Positions 5,341 through 13,061 are shown, numbered from the stretch's first letter. The stretch: DNA of 16,590 bases from an uncultured Solirubrobacterales bacterium (GCA_903830015.1 CAIKSH010000061.1:1-16590); one strand, 5' to 3'. Notes: generated by a model not told the origin, from the letters alone. A program made the numbers and translations.

Positions 5341-6009
5341 ATGGAGTCCGGGTCGATCCGCTGGGTAACCAGCGACGCCGACATGGAGGTGCTGCCCCGC
5401 GGGCGCCACTCGCTCCCGCCCGAGGCGGTCGCCGACTCCCAGCGCGGGCGCATGCTGCGGGCTGCTGCCCTGGCGGTGGCCGAGAAGGGCTACGGGGAGA
5501 CCGTAGTCACCGACGTCATCGAGCGGGCCCACGTCTCGCGCAAGACCTTCTACGAGCATTTCGCCGACCTGCAGGACTGCTTCCGCCAGGCCCACGCCCT
5601 GGCCTGCGACACGCTGCTCGCCCAGGTAATCGATTCCTCCCGTGCCGGCCCACAGGAGGGGTTCGAGACGATCCGCAGCGGAGTCCGGGGCTACTTCGAG
5701 CTGATCGCCGGAGAGCCGGAGATGACGCAGGCCTTCTTCGCCGACGCCGTGGCCGCCGGGCCCGCCGTCGCGCTCAAGCGCCAGGAGACGATGCGCATCC
5801 TCGCCGGCCTGATCCTCGCCGGCTACCGGATCGCCCAGGACGGCGATCCGGCCCTTCCGGATCCGCCGGCGCTCGCCGGCACCGCGGCGACCGGCGCGAT
5901 CAACGAGATCTGCCTCACGGCGCTCGCCGACGAGCGGCTCGACCTGCTTCCCGGGCGCACCGACGAGATGGTGGCCATCATTCGTGGCATTCTCACCTCC
6001 GGGGCCTGA
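5341..6009 (+). CDS. TetR/AcrR-family transcriptional regulator
   Basis: 222 residues. The DNA-binding domain spans about residues 34-80: first helix RGRMLRAAALAVAEKGY, then TVVTDVIERAHVSRKTFYEHFAD (54-76), with the classic VSRKTFYEHF recognition helix. The C-terminal helical domain would bind a ligand and dimerise. A polar N-terminal stretch (1-33) precedes the domain; an internal ATG (Met15, 5383) is an alternative start, but the first ATG has the -10 at leaderless spacing. An S4-domain gene follows after 15 nt and probably shares its mRNA. I find no obvious palindrome at its start, unlike the other TetR gene, so its operator and targets are unknown. Confidence 0.9.
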   Translation: MESGSIRWVTSDADMEVLPRGRHSLPPEAVADSQRGRMLRAAALAVAEKGYGETVVTDVIERAHVSRKTFYEHFADLQDCFRQAHALACDTLLAQVIDSSRAGPQEGFETIRSGVRGYFELIAGEPEMTQAFFADAVAAGPAVALKRQETMRILAGLILAGYRIAQDGDPALPDPPALAGTAATGAINEICLTALADERLDLLPGRTDEMVAIIRGILTSGA

Positions 6010-6024
6010 GGGCCGGAAACTGAA

Positions 6025-6240
6025 GTGCCGACCGAGGTCCCGATCCGAGGGGGAATGATCCGCCTGGGCCAGCTGCTCAAGCTCGCCGACCTCACCGACG
6101 GCCTGCCGGTAAAGGAGCTGCTGGCCGGCGGCGCCGTCTACGTCAACGGCGAGCCTGAGGCCCGGCGCGGGCGCCAGCTTCACCCCGGGGACCGGGTGCA
6201 GGTCGGCGACGCCGAGCTGCTGGTCTGCGCTGGCGGCTGA
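6025..6240 (+). CDS. S4-domain RNA-binding protein (YbcJ/RlbA-like)
   Basis: 71 residues, almost entirely one S4 fold: IRLGQLLKLADLTDGLPVKELLAGG, then VYVNGEPEARRGRQLHPGDRV and a closing beta strand. The VNGE....R.GR.L..GD pattern is the hallmark of S4 domains that bind structured RNA, often rRNA. Free-standing S4 proteins of this size are common and linked to ribosome function, but the exact role is not established here. GTG start at 6025, 15 nt after the TetR stop, with no clear ribosome binding site, so translation is likely coupled to the upstream gene. It converges with 6247-7158. Confidence 0.82.
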   Translation: MPTEVPIRGGMIRLGQLLKLADLTDGLPVKELLAGGAVYVNGEPEARRGRQLHPGDRVQVGDAELLVCAGG

Positions 6241-6250
6241 GCGCCCTCAG
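6237..6250. terminator. Short hairpin between convergent genes
   Basis: CTGAG (6237-6241), CGCC, CTCAG (6246-6250). The stop codons of the S4 gene and of the minus-strand membrane protein gene lie in the two arms, as at 2699-2716 but with a shorter stem. Weak as a terminator on its own. Confidence 0.25.
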
Positions 6251-7158
6251 GCGGTGGCGTGGCCGCGGCGCTTCTTGCGCGGGGTGAAGGCGTCGGCCAG
6301 CGACTGCTCGTCGTAGCCGCCGATCACCTTGCCCTCGGTGGCGTAGCGGTATAGGGCCACGCGGAAGACGGTGGTGATGGTGAAGCTGAAGAGCGAGCCG
6401 ATCGCAATCCCCAGGCAGGCGATGGCGATGAGCGCCAGCCCCAGCGCCTCGACGCTGCCGAGCAGGAGCACGCCGCCGACCCCGACGAGGATCGAGGGGA
6501 GGAATACGAGAACGAAGACGGCAATCCCGATCGCCGCGTTGCCGACCACGCCCTCGCCCCAGCGCTCCTTGACCACCGAGACCGATTCCTTGAGCGCGTC
6601 AATTGGCCCCACGCCCTTGAGGGCGATGATCGGGATCACGAAGAAGCTCGCCACCGCCCAGGCGAAGCCGGCCAGGGCGCTGGCGATGGTTCCCGCGATG
6701 GCCACGAAGGCGTTGTCGCTGCCGCTGGCCAGCGACTGCAGCGCCGAGAGGATCGCGCCGACGGTGAAGGTGACCAGCGACCACTTGAAGATCACCCCGG
6801 TGTGCTTGCGGGCGGCCGAGAACCCCTGGCCGAAGGTGGTGTCGTGGCCCTCGAGGGCGTCGGTGGCGCAGGCGGCGAGGGCCACGGCGAAGAACTGGGC
6901 CACGAAGCAGATGAAGAAGCCGCCGACCAGGAAGAAGGGGATCAGCCACCAGGCCGAGTTGGTGACCGCCGCGACGGCGATCCCCGGGCCGAAGAAGACG
7001 ATCGCCAGCACGAGGCCGAGCGCTACCGAGACGATCGGGAAGATCAGCAGGGACTTGTCGCTGCGAACCACGCTCCAGCTCTGCTTGGCCAGGTCCCAGC
7101 CCCGGCGGATCCGGCCCGGCTTCTTCTTCGGCTTCGGCTGGGCTCCCTGATCGGTCAT
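6247..7158 (-). CDS. Multi-pass membrane protein, DUF6159-like
   Basis: 303 residues. A basic cytosolic N-terminus (KPKKKPGRIRRGWDLAKQSWSVVRSDKSLLIFP) precedes about six hydrophobic segments (near 36-62, 69-97, 120-143, 151-180, 206-232, 235-263), and the tail is basic (PRKKRRGHATA). The arrangement, including the opening 'GW.LAKQSW.V...DK.LL.FP' and the 'ALKESVSVVKERWGEGVVGNA' loop, matches my memory of DUF6159 family proteins of actinobacteria, for which no function is established. ATG at 7158 with a -10 hexamer 6 nt upstream implies a leaderless message. Divergent from 7236-7661 with a 77-bp shared promoter region. Confidence 0.8.
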   Translation of the reverse strand: MTDQGAQPKPKKKPGRIRRGWDLAKQSWSVVRSDKSLLIFPIVSVALGLVLAIVFFGPGIAVAAVTNSAWWLIPFFLVGGFFICFVAQFFAVALAACATDALEGHDTTFGQGFSAARKHTGVIFKWSLVTFTVGAILSALQSLASGSDNAFVAIAGTIASALAGFAWAVASFFVIPIIALKGVGPIDALKESVSVVKERWGEGVVGNAAIGIAVFVLVFLPSILVGVGGVLLLGSVEALGLALIAIACLGIAIGSLFSFTITTVFRVALYRYATEGKVIGGYDEQSLADAFTPRKKRRGHATA

Positions 7159-7164
7159 GGGGGA

Positions 7165-7170
7165 AAGGTA
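7165..7170 (-). promoter_or_regulatory. -10 hexamer for leaderless gene 6247-7158
   Basis: Minus-strand TACCTT (7170-7165) ends 6 nt before the ATG at 7158. TTTCGG (7193-7188) at 17-bp spacing is a weak -35 candidate. Confidence 0.45.
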
Positions 7171-7223
7171 CCGGCCGCCGGGGCGCCCCGAAAGACCAGC
7201 GGTTGCCCGCCGGCGCCGGGCGG

Positions 7224-7229
7224 TACGTT
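7224..7229 (+). promoter_or_regulatory. -10 hexamer for leaderless gene 7236-7661
   Basis: TACGTT ends 6 nt before the GTG at 7236; no ribosome binding site. TTGCCC (7203-7208) is upstream at 15-bp spacing, too short for a confident -35. Confidence 0.45.
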
Positions 7230-7235
7230 CACGGC

Positions 7236-7661
7236 GTGAGCGAGCTCGTCCTTCCCGGCTGGGAGCCGGGCACGGTCTGCCTCCTGGCCACGGCCGGCGA
7301 GGAGCCCCACGCCATACCCGTCTCCACGGCGCTGCGGGCCGGCGACCGCGACGTGCTGCTGGCCCTGGGAGCCCGGCGCGGCGCCCTGCAGCGCCTGCGC
7401 GAAGACCCGCGGGTCGCCCTGGCCGTGCTGGCGGCCGGCGACCTGGCCTTCACCGCCCATGGCGAGGCGTCGGTGGTCGCCGACCCGCTGGAGGGGCTCG
7501 ACGGCGTGGTCGCAGTGCGGGTTGCCGTGGACCGGATCAGCGAGCACGGCCGCCCGACCTTCGAGATCGAGTCGGGCGTGGGCTGGAGCTGGACCGACGA
7601 GGAGGCCCGCCTGCGCGACGAGCAGGTGCGCGCAGCGCTGCTCGCGCTCAGTGCGAGCTGA
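7236..7661 (+). CDS. Pyridoxamine 5'-phosphate oxidase-like split-barrel protein
   Basis: 141 residues. The order [22 protein letters not shown], then [27 protein letters not shown], then [10 protein letters not shown] matches the small split-barrel family that binds FMN or F420: a substrate-side strand pair, the R..L.R.DPRVAL.V segment that lines the cofactor phosphate, and the G.A.VV strand. Members include oxidoreductases and haem-degrading proteins; the substrate cannot be predicted. I chose GTG 7236 over an upstream in-frame ATG codon position (7203) because the protein then starts at the fold and the -10 spacing fits. The last 14 bases overlap the 3' end of clpP on the opposite strand. 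Confidence 0.75.
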   Translation: MSELVLPGWEPGTVCLLATAGEEPHAIPVSTALRAGDRDVLLALGARRGALQRLREDPRVALAVLAAGDLAFTAHGEASVVADPLEGLDGVVAVRVAVDRISEHGRPTFEIESGVGWSWTDEEARLRDEQVRAALLALSAS

Positions 7662-8229
7662 CGACCCGGTCGATCAGCCCGTACTCGACGGCCTGCTCGG
7701 GAGTGAAGAAGCGGTCGCGCTCCATCGCGTCGTGGACCTCCTCGACGCTCTGGCCGGTGTGCAGGGCGTAGAGCTCGTCGATCTTCTCGCGCGTCTTGAG
7801 GATCTCGTTCATGTGGATCTCGATGTCGGTCGACTGCCCCTCGAAGCCGGCCGAGGGCTGGTGGATGAGGATCCGGCTGTTGGGGAGCGAGAGCCGTTTG
7901 CCCTTCGTGCCCGCGGTGAGCAGCAGCGAGCCCATCGACATCGCCACGCCGCAGCAGATGGTCTGCACGTCGGGCTTGATGAACTGCATCGTGTCGTAGA
8001 TCGCCATTCCGGCGTAGATCGAGCCGCCGGGGGAGTTGATGTAGATCGAGATGTCCTTCTCGGGGTCCTCGGACTCCAGGTGCAGGAGCTGGGCGACGAT
8101 CAGGTTGGCGACCATGTCGTCGATCGGCGTGCCCAGGAAGATGATGCGCTCGTTGAGCAGGCGTGAATAGAGGTCGAACTCGCGATCGCCGCGCGAGGTG
8201 GACTCGACGACAGTGGGAACCATCGGCAT
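7648..8229 (-). CDS. clpP: ATP-dependent Clp protease proteolytic subunit ClpP
   Basis: 193 residues, full length. The serine-protease triad is visible: Ser98 in GVAMSMGS, His123 in ILIHQPSAG, and Asp171 in [12 protein letters not shown], in the spacing known for ClpP. The oxyanion-loop INSPGGS (64-70) is present. Fourteen subunits form a chamber that degrades proteins unfolded by ClpX or ClpC. The residue before the catalytic serine is Met (AMSMG) where AASMG is usual; this should be tolerated. Start is ATG 8229 (MPMVPTV) because a -10 lies 6 nt upstream; ATG 8223 is the alternative. Many actinobacteria carry two clpP genes next to each other, but no second copy or clpX is in the window. Confidence 0.97.
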   Translation of the reverse strand: MPMVPTVVESTSRGDREFDLYSRLLNERIIFLGTPIDDMVANLIVAQLLHLESEDPEKDISIYINSPGGSIYAGMAIYDTMQFIKPDVQTICCGVAMSMGSLLLTAGTKGKRLSLPNSRILIHQPSAGFEGQSTDIEIHMNEILKTREKIDELYALHTGQSVEEVHDAMERDRFFTPEQAVEYGLIDRVVSSH

Positions 8230-8235
8230 GCCCTA

Positions 8236-8241
8236 ACCCTA
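8236..8241 (-). promoter_or_regulatory. -10 hexamer for leaderless clpP
   Basis: Minus-strand TAGGGT (8241-8236) ends 6 nt before the ATG at 8229. The 83-bp clpP-pgsA intergenic region also has a GC-rich inverted repeat (GGCGC 8271-8275 and GCGCC 8285-8289 around GGCCGGCCG). Confidence 0.45.
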
Positions 8242-8300
8242 GAGGCTCGCCCCCGCGCAACGGTGCGCCCGGCGCGGCCGGCCGGCGCCCGGGGCGGCCA

Positions 8301-8306
8301 TACTCA
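8301..8306 (+). promoter_or_regulatory. -10-like hexamer for leaderless pgsA
   Basis: TACTCA ends 6 nt before the GTG at 8313. The final base is not the consensus T, but the spacing is identical to the neighbouring genes. Confidence 0.4.
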
Positions 8307-8312
8307 AGCCAG

Positions 8313-8888
8313 GTGTTCAAGCTCAACCTGCCCAACTTCCTGACCGTCCTGAGGATCCTGCTGGTCCCGGTGCTCGTCGTCGCGCTCCTGGCCGAAGGCG
8401 GGCGGACCGTGGACATCATCGCCGCCTGCGTCTTCGCGCTGGCCTCGGTGACCGACGCCCTGGACGGCTACCTGGCCCGCTCGCGCAGCCAGGAGAGCTC
8501 GTTCGGGAAGCTGATGGACCCGGTCGCCGACAAGCTCCTGATCATTGCCTCGCTGCTCGCGCTCGTCTCCCTGGGCCGCGTGGCGGCCTGGGTGGCGATG
8601 GTGATCGTCGCGCGCGAGTTCGCGGTTACCGTCGCGCGCCTGGCCGCCCGCTCGGAGGGCGTGGTCATCGCCGCCAACTGGTGGGGGAAGGTCAAGACCG
8701 CCGTCCAGGTGGTGACGATCTTCCTGCTGATCCTGATCGAGCCCTCGCCGACCTGGGTGGACGTGCTGGTCTACGTGATGGTCGCCGTCACCGTGATCAG
8801 CGGGATCGACTACTTCTTCGGCATGCGCCGGCTCCTGCGCGAGGCCGAGGCCCGCCGGGGCCAGCCGCGCGAGCGGAGCCGCCCGTGA
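8313..8888 (+). CDS. pgsA: CDP-diacylglycerol--glycerol-3-phosphate 3-phosphatidyltransferase (or close CDP-alcohol phosphotransferase)
   Basis: 191 residues with the complete CDP-alcohol phosphotransferase motif D48-x2-D51-G-x2-A-R-x8-G65-x3-D69-x3-D73, whose aspartates bind metal and the CDP-lipid. The opening NLPNFLTVLRILLVPVLV is the typical PgsA N-terminus, and hydrophobic segments fit about four to six membrane helices. The enzyme makes phosphatidylglycerol phosphate in the membrane from CDP-diacylglycerol and glycerol-3-phosphate. Another CDP-alcohol transferase (for example cardiolipin or inositol lipid synthase) is possible, but the N-terminus favours PgsA. I rejected longer upstream frames: GTG 8313 matches the conserved start and has a -10 at leaderless spacing. 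GTGA overlap with the next gene implies translational coupling. Confidence 0.92.
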   Translation: MFKLNLPNFLTVLRILLVPVLVVALLAEGGRTVDIIAACVFALASVTDALDGYLARSRSQESSFGKLMDPVADKLLIIASLLALVSLGRVAAWVAMVIVAREFAVTVARLAARSEGVVIAANWWGKVKTAVQVVTIFLLILIEPSPTWVDVLVYVMVAVTVISGIDYFFGMRRLLREAEARRGQPRERSRP

Positions 8889-9304
8889 AGTGGCTGGTCG
8901 CCCTCGTGGTGCTCTGCGCCGGGCTGGCGTTCGCCACCGCCGCCTACGTCGTGCTCTGGAACCGCGACCCGGTTCCCAACGAGGTCGGCGCCTGCCTGCG
9001 CGAGGCCAGGCTTCCACTGGTCCGCTCGGCCGACGGGCTGTCGGTGCTGCGGGCCGAGATCGAGGCCAACCCCCGGTTTGCGCCGGTTCGCCGGTGGGAC
9101 TGGGGGCGCACGAAGGGACTGCTCTTCCGCGGCGAGGCCGGCCGCTTCGCGCTGCTGGCGCTGTGGAACGACCGCGGGCCCTCGCTGGCCGGGCGCAACG
9201 CCGCCGAGCGCATCTACGCCACGCCGGCGCGCTACTCGATCGTCAGCCTCGAGGTGCCCGACGAGGGACGCCTCGAGCTCTGTGCCGAGAAGGCTTCGGG
9301 CTGA
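8885..9304 (+). CDS. Membrane-anchored small protein, unknown function
   Basis: 139 residues from GTG 8885, which overlaps the pgsA stop by 4 nt (GTGA). One N-terminal transmembrane helix (about 3-25) with the rest outside by prediction. The soluble part has a WDWGRTKGLLFRGEAGRFALLALWNDRGPSLAGRNAAERIY core and ends LELCAEKASG; Cys in GACLREARLP and in LELCAE could pair in an oxidising environment. No family recognised. The overlap suggests co-expression with phospholipid synthesis, which does not by itself give a function. Converges with folE2 three nt away. Confidence 0.7.
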   Translation: MKWLVALVVLCAGLAFATAAYVVLWNRDPVPNEVGACLREARLPLVRSADGLSVLRAEIEANPRFAPVRRWDWGRTKGLLFRGEAGRFALLALWNDRGPSLAGRNAAERIYATPARYSIVSLEVPDEGRLELCAEKASG

Positions 9305-9307
9305 CCC

Positions 9308-10306
9308 TCAGCGGCCGGCGGCGTCGAGCCACTCGCGCATCGAGGTGTGGTGCTCGAGGTGCTCGCCGGTGGCCAGCTCGTGGCGCAGCTCGCCGAGCAG
9401 GCCGAAACGCTCGGCCACCACGTTGTGCTGGTGGATGGTCTCCAGGTTCTCCTGGCGGGTGGATATGAAGGTCTGGTCGTCGAGGCCGTCGTAGCGGTTG
9501 ACCACGCCCTGGATCATCTCGCGGACGCAGTCCTCGACGAACCGCGGGCGGCGGTGGGCCTTCTCGACGACGGCGCCCTCGTCGGAGCGCTTCATCAGCT
9601 CGTAGATCTCTGAGGACATCGAGTCCTCGACGATGGCCAGCAGGTCGGCTGCCTCGACGTCGATCGGGTTGTTCTCGGTCGAGCCGACGTAGAGGGTGCC
9701 CAGCCCGCGCTGGTTGTGGGTGGCCACCGGGACGGCCTCGATGATCTCCTCGATCTGGCCCTCGTCGTAGCCGGCCTCGGCGAGGCTGACCCGGGCGCTG
9801 GCGGCGACCAGCTCCTGGGCGCAGGGGCAGGCGGTCATGCCCTGGGCAGCGACGCCGACCAGGCGGCGAGTGCCCTTCTCGGTGGCCGCGGCGGCGCCGT
9901 GGAGCGTGTAGATCTCCTGGGTCATGACGCCGGATACCGGGGCGGGCTTGTGCTCCGGGTAGCGGGCGGAGATGGTCACGTCGGCCCGTCGGGCGCCCTG
10001 GCGGTCGCGGACGGTCTCGGCGATCCGCTGGGCGAGCTCCTCGGCGCGCAGCGCGCTGCCGCCGACCACCGCCTCGCCGATCGCCTCGTTGACGACCTCC
10101 TCGAAGCGGGACATGTGGGCGCCCTTCTGGTGGGGCCCAAGGTCGACGAAGCACTCGAGCCGGGCGTGGTAGGGCTGCTCCTCGCCGGCCGGCCCGATCC
10201 GGATGACCTTCTCTACGCCGGTTACCCCGACGCGGGAGAGGGAGACGTTGATGGTCGGCTTTCGGTTCTGGACGTCGGGCGATTCGGTGAGCGCTGAAGG
10301 CTCCAT
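9308..10306 (-). CDS. folE2: GTP cyclohydrolase I, FolE2/MptA type (COG1469)
   Basis: 332 residues. Diagnostic features of the type IB enzyme: the active-site cysteine in TACPCAQ (Cys160 and Cys162), the VATHNQRG segment (His197) and the [12 protein letters not shown] / [20 protein letters not shown] blocks. It converts GTP to 7,8-dihydroneopterin triphosphate, the first step of tetrahydrofolate synthesis (archaeal relatives make the cyclic phosphate). FolE2 enzymes work with metals other than zinc, and in some bacteria back up zinc-dependent FolE. ATG 10306 is the only sensible start; there is no strong ribosome binding site, only CAGG about 9 nt upstream. No other folate gene is in the window. 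Divergent from the sigma factor gene. Confidence 0.95.
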   Translation of the reverse strand: MEPSALTESPDVQNRKPTINVSLSRVGVTGVEKVIRIGPAGEEQPYHARLECFVDLGPHQKGAHMSRFEEVVNEAIGEAVVGGSALRAEELAQRIAETVRDRQGARRADVTISARYPEHKPAPVSGVMTQEIYTLHGAAAATEKGTRRLVGVAAQGMTACPCAQELVAASARVSLAEAGYDEGQIEEIIEAVPVATHNQRGLGTLYVGSTENNPIDVEAADLLAIVEDSMSSEIYELMKRSDEGAVVEKAHRRPRFVEDCVREMIQGVVNRYDGLDDQTFISTRQENLETIHQHNVVAERFGLLGELRHELATGEHLEHHTSMREWLDAAGR

Positions 10307-10309
10307 TGG

Positions 10310-10324
10310 CTACCTGCCTGGTAG
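10310..10324. promoter_or_regulatory. 5-5-5 inverted repeat just upstream of folE2
   Basis: CTACC (10310-10314), TGCCT, GGTAG (10320-10324) lies 4 nt from the folE2 start. Minus-strand TACCAG (10323-10318) inside it could be a -10, 11 nt from the ATG. A regulator site (for example a metal-responsive one) is possible but not demonstrated; arms are short. Confidence 0.25.
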
Positions 10325-10380
10325 GGAGCGAGAAAGGGTATCCGGGCCGGGGTTCGACCGGGGAATGTCAACCCGCCAGC

Positions 10381-10398
10381 TTGTGCTATCACTCACAA
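10381..10398 (+). promoter_or_regulatory. Extended -10 promoter within an inverted repeat, sigma factor gene
   Basis: TTGTG (10381-10385), 8 nt, CACAA (10394-10398). Inside lies TGcTATCAC (10384-10392), an extended -10 (TGn plus hexamer), which can act without a good -35; none is seen. The leader would be about 60 nt and contains AGGAG (10446-10450), 10 nt before the ATG at 10461. Confidence 0.45.
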
Positions 10399-10460
10399 AG
10401 TGGGGGGAGTCGCTGGAGGGCGTCTCCCGGAGAGAAACCGATTTCAGGAGCTGTGGTGAC

Positions 10461-11609
10461 ATGGCAACGACGGTAAAGACAGGAGGACTTCTCGCCGACG
10501 AAGCGCCGGTCTGGGAGCGCAAGGAGCTGCGCAGGCTGATCGCCGACGGACAGGAGAAGGGCTTCCTGACCGTCGCGCAGGTCGCCGGGGCGCTCGAAGA
10601 GGTCGAGGTCAGCCGCGAGCAGGTCAGCGAGCTGCACGGCCGCTTCGAGGAGCTCGGCATCGACCTGGTGTCCGGCGAGGAGGGCGGGGCCGACGCGCAG
10701 GCGCCGCCGATCACCGAGGGCGCCCCGCGCCGCCGCGACGGCAAGGAGAAGGCCAAGCGCGAGCAGATCGATCTCACCGTCGAGCCCAGCCTCGACTCGC
10801 TGCGCCTCTACCTGCGCTCGATCGGCCGCGTTCCGCTGCTCACCGCCAGCCAGGAGGTTGAGCTGGCCCGGCGCATCGAGCGCGGCGACATGGACGCCAA
10901 GCAGCACATGATCGAGGCCAACCTGCGGCTGGTCGTTTCGATCGCCAAGGGCTACCTGGGCCGGGGCCTGACCTTCCTGGACCTAATCCAGGAAGGCTCG
11001 CTGGGCCTCATTCGCGCCGTGGAGAAGTTCGACTACCGGCGCGGCTACAAGTTCTCCACCTACGCGACGTGGTGGATCCGCCAGGCGGTCACCCGGGCCA
11101 TCGCCGACAAGGGCCGCACGATCCGGATCCCGGTCCACATGGTCGAAAAGCTCAACAAGGTCACCCACATCGAGCGCCAGCTCGTGCAGGTGCTGGGCCG
11201 CGAGCCCACCGCCGAGGAGATCGCCTTCGAGCTGGACATCACCGCCGACGAGGTCCGCGAGATCCTCAAGCTCAGCCAGCAGCCGGTCTCCCTGGAGAAG
11301 CCGGTCGGCGACGAGGAGGACTCCGAGCTCGGGGACTTCGTCGAGGATGACAGCGCGATATCGCCGTTCGATTCCGCCTCGGAGAACCTGCGTCGGCAGA
11401 ACATCTACCGGGCCCTGGAGACCCTGCCGCGCCGCGAGCGCGAGGTGATCGCCCTGCGGTTCGGCATCGGCGGAGGCAAGCCGCTGACCCTCGAGGAGGT
11501 CGGCCGCGCCTTCGACGTGACCCGCGAGCGGATCCGCCAGATCGAGAACCACACCCTCAAGAAGCTCGAGTCGATGCCCGAGGCCCAGAAGCTTCGCGAC
11601 GGCGCCTGA
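10461..11609 (+). CDS. rpoD: Primary RNA polymerase sigma factor (sigma-70, RpoD/SigA)
   Basis: 382 residues. Region 1.1-like N-terminus (about 18-70: [20 protein letters not shown]...) and an acidic/basic linker are followed by region 1.2 ([29 protein letters not shown]), region 2 ([55 protein letters not shown]), region 3 ([13 protein letters not shown]...) and region 4 ([44 protein letters not shown]). The full region set and the region 2.4 and 4.2 sequences mark a primary or primary-like sigma factor that directs housekeeping transcription. I chose ATG 10461 because of AGGAG upstream; the frame is open further 5' but overlaps the folE2 start. Whether it is the only group 1 sigma factor cannot be known from this window. 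Confidence 0.95.
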   Translation: MATTVKTGGLLADEAPVWERKELRRLIADGQEKGFLTVAQVAGALEEVEVSREQVSELHGRFEELGIDLVSGEEGGADAQAPPITEGAPRRRDGKEKAKREQIDLTVEPSLDSLRLYLRSIGRVPLLTASQEVELARRIERGDMDAKQHMIEANLRLVVSIAKGYLGRGLTFLDLIQEGSLGLIRAVEKFDYRRGYKFSTYATWWIRQAVTRAIADKGRTIRIPVHMVEKLNKVTHIERQLVQVLGREPTAEEIAFELDITADEVREILKLSQQPVSLEKPVGDEEDSELGDFVEDDSAISPFDSASENLRRQNIYRALETLPRREREVIALRFGIGGGKPLTLEEVGRAFDVTRERIRQIENHTLKKLESMPEAQKLRDGA

Positions 11610-11615
11610 GCGCCG
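11600..11615 (+). terminator. Small hairpin at the end of the sigma factor gene
   Basis: CGGCGC (11600-11605), loop CTGA, GCGCCG (11610-11615): 6-bp stem with the stop codon in the loop. No T-run. Weak terminator candidate before the tRNA promoter. Confidence 0.25.
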
Positions 11616-11623
11616 GCGGTGCG

Positions 11624-11629
11624 TACAAT
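11624..11629 (+). promoter_or_regulatory. -10 hexamer of the tRNA-Tyr gene
   Basis: TACAAT, the closest match to the TATAAT consensus in this stretch, 11 nt before the mature 5' end. It shows the tRNA can be transcribed separately from the sigma factor gene. Confidence 0.5.
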
Positions 11630-11640
11630 CCCCCTCCGCC

Positions 11641-11722
11641 GGGGGGATGCCCGAGTGGTTAAAGGGGACGGGCTGTAAACCCGTTGGCTCTGCCTACGCA
11701 GGTTCGAATCCTGCTCCCCCCA
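11641..11722 (+). tRNA. tRNA-Tyr (anticodon GTA)
   Basis: Cloverleaf folds cleanly: acceptor GGGGGGA (11641-11647) with TCCCCCC (11715-11721) and discriminator A11722; anticodon stem ACGGG (11668-11672) with CCCGT (11680-11684) around loop CTGTAAA, anticodon GTA at 11675-11677; a long variable arm (11685-11697, GGC/GCC stem) as in bacterial class II tRNA-Tyr; T arm GCAGG (11698-11702), TTCGAAT, CCTGC (11710-11714). The 3' CCA is not encoded and must be added by nucleotidyltransferase. The only tRNA in the window. Confidence 0.97.
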
Positions 11723-11732
11723 TCGGCCGGCC

Positions 11733-13055
11733 TCAGCCGGTGAACGGCTCGACGCCGGCCAGGTAGATCCACCAGCCGGTGAGCAGCACGGTCAGCGTGG
11801 TGGCCACCGGCACCAGGATGCGACCCCGGCTCACCCGGCCCAGGGCTACGGCGGCCAGCAGGGCGAAGCCGGGGATCGCCGGGTACAGGTAACGGGGCAG
11901 GAAGAAGTCCCAGTTGGCCGCCTGCAGTGCGATGGCCATCCAGGCCAGGCCGGCCGCCACGGGCAGCGCGAGCAGGGCCAGCAGGCGGCTCCGCCGCTCC
12001 CGGGGCCTGAGGGTGAGCACTCCCGCCGGAACGCCGAGCAGGATCGCGAACCCCAGGATCCCCGCGACCCAGCGGCGCGAGCCCGACAGGAACCACGACC
12101 ACCACTCCTCGGCCAGCGGCGCGCGGGTCAGCACGACCAGCCGGGAGGGAATGTCGGTCACGTCCCACCGGACGCCCTTGGGGTTGAGCACCGGCTCCTG
12201 CATGTCGCGGACGATGGCCGACCCGGTCAGCGAGCCGTAGCGGTCCAGGTTGGAGGCCAGCCACGGAGCGACCATCAGCAGCGGGAGGCCGAGCGTTCCC
12301 AGTGCGGCCAGGGCCCGCGTGCGCCCGGGGATCGAGGGATCACGCAGGATTACCCACAGGACGACCAGCAGTCCCGGCACGAAGGAGACGATGGTCAGCC
12401 GGGTCAGCAGCCCCACGCCGAGCAGGAAGCCGGCCAGCACCATCAGCTTCGCGCTGCGCCGCTGCCAGGCCAGCCAGAGGACCAGGGTCAGGGCCACCCC
12501 CAGCACCAGCTCGAGCCCGGCGTTGGAGAAGGTGACCGTCCTCAGGACGACCCCCGACCAGAGGAAGACGGTCAGGGCGACCGCGAAGAACGGCTTTGGG
12601 TCTTCGTCTGGCTCGCAGACCGCCCGCGCCAGCCGCCACAGCAGCCACGCCGCAAAGAAGAGCAGCGCCAGGCCGAAGAGCCGCAGCAGCCGCAGTTTGA
12701 GCACGTAGTCCGAGCCCCCGACCAGGAAGACGGGCGCGGCCAGGAGGTAGGTGAGCGGTGGCTGGAAGGCCTCGTAGCTGTAGCCGCCGAGCCCGCGGTC
12801 GCGGCGGTCGATCTGGCCGGGAGCCGGGTAAGTGCCCTCGTAGATCGCCTCGGTCTGGGGGCTGATGAGGTCGGTGCCCAGGAGCGGCAGGCGCTGCTCC
12901 TCGGCGACGCTCTGCACGTAGCTGAAGTGCGCCGCCTCGTCGCCGGTGAAGCGGGGGAGCGAGAAGACGGTCGCCAGGCCCGCGACGGCGACCACGGCCA
13001 GCTGGACGGCGATCAGCGCCCGGACCGGTCCTATCCGCCGTAAGGCCGTCTCCAC
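11733..13055 (-). CDS. GT-C-type membrane glycosyltransferase-like protein
   Basis: 440 residues with roughly ten hydrophobic segments. The first outside loop carries an acidic pair in FTGDEAAHFSY (Asp39, Glu40), and a later stretch has FQPPLTYLLAAP; an Asp/Glu after the first helix followed by a PPL...Y loop is the layout of polyprenyl-phosphate-sugar dependent GT-C enzymes (ArnT, PMT and related families). Such proteins transfer sugar or mannose from a lipid carrier to a protein, lipid or polymer outside the membrane; acceptor and donor are unknown here. GTG start 13055 has a -10 exactly 6 nt upstream. It carries a TTA codon near the start. Converges with tRNA-Tyr and is divergent from the aquaporin-like gene. 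No other polysaccharide genes are adjacent. Confidence 0.72.
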   Translation of the reverse strand: METALRRIGPVRALIAVQLAVVAVAGLATVFSLPRFTGDEAAHFSYVQSVAEEQRLPLLGTDLISPQTEAIYEGTYPAPGQIDRRDRGLGGYSYEAFQPPLTYLLAAPVFLVGGSDYVLKLRLLRLFGLALLFFAAWLLWRLARAVCEPDEDPKPFFAVALTVFLWSGVVLRTVTFSNAGLELVLGVALTLVLWLAWQRRSAKLMVLAGFLLGVGLLTRLTIVSFVPGLLVVLWVILRDPSIPGRTRALAALGTLGLPLLMVAPWLASNLDRYGSLTGSAIVRDMQEPVLNPKGVRWDVTDIPSRLVVLTRAPLAEEWWSWFLSGSRRWVAGILGFAILLGVPAGVLTLRPRERRSRLLALLALPVAAGLAWMAIALQAANWDFFLPRYLYPAIPGFALLAAVALGRVSRGRILVPVATTLTVLLTGWWIYLAGVEPFTG

Positions 13056-13061
13056 GCGGCG

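Noticed and set aside
4546..6183. 545-residue minus-strand open frame
   Set aside because: Its 5' part is antisense to the lipoprotein, TetR and S4 genes with GC-driven low-complexity composition; only the last 67 residues (from ATG 4749) look like a protein.
11641..11722. Class II tRNA as Leu or Ser because of the long variable arm
   Set aside because: The anticodon loop CTGTAAA gives GTA, which is tyrosine; bacterial tRNA-Tyr also has a long variable arm.
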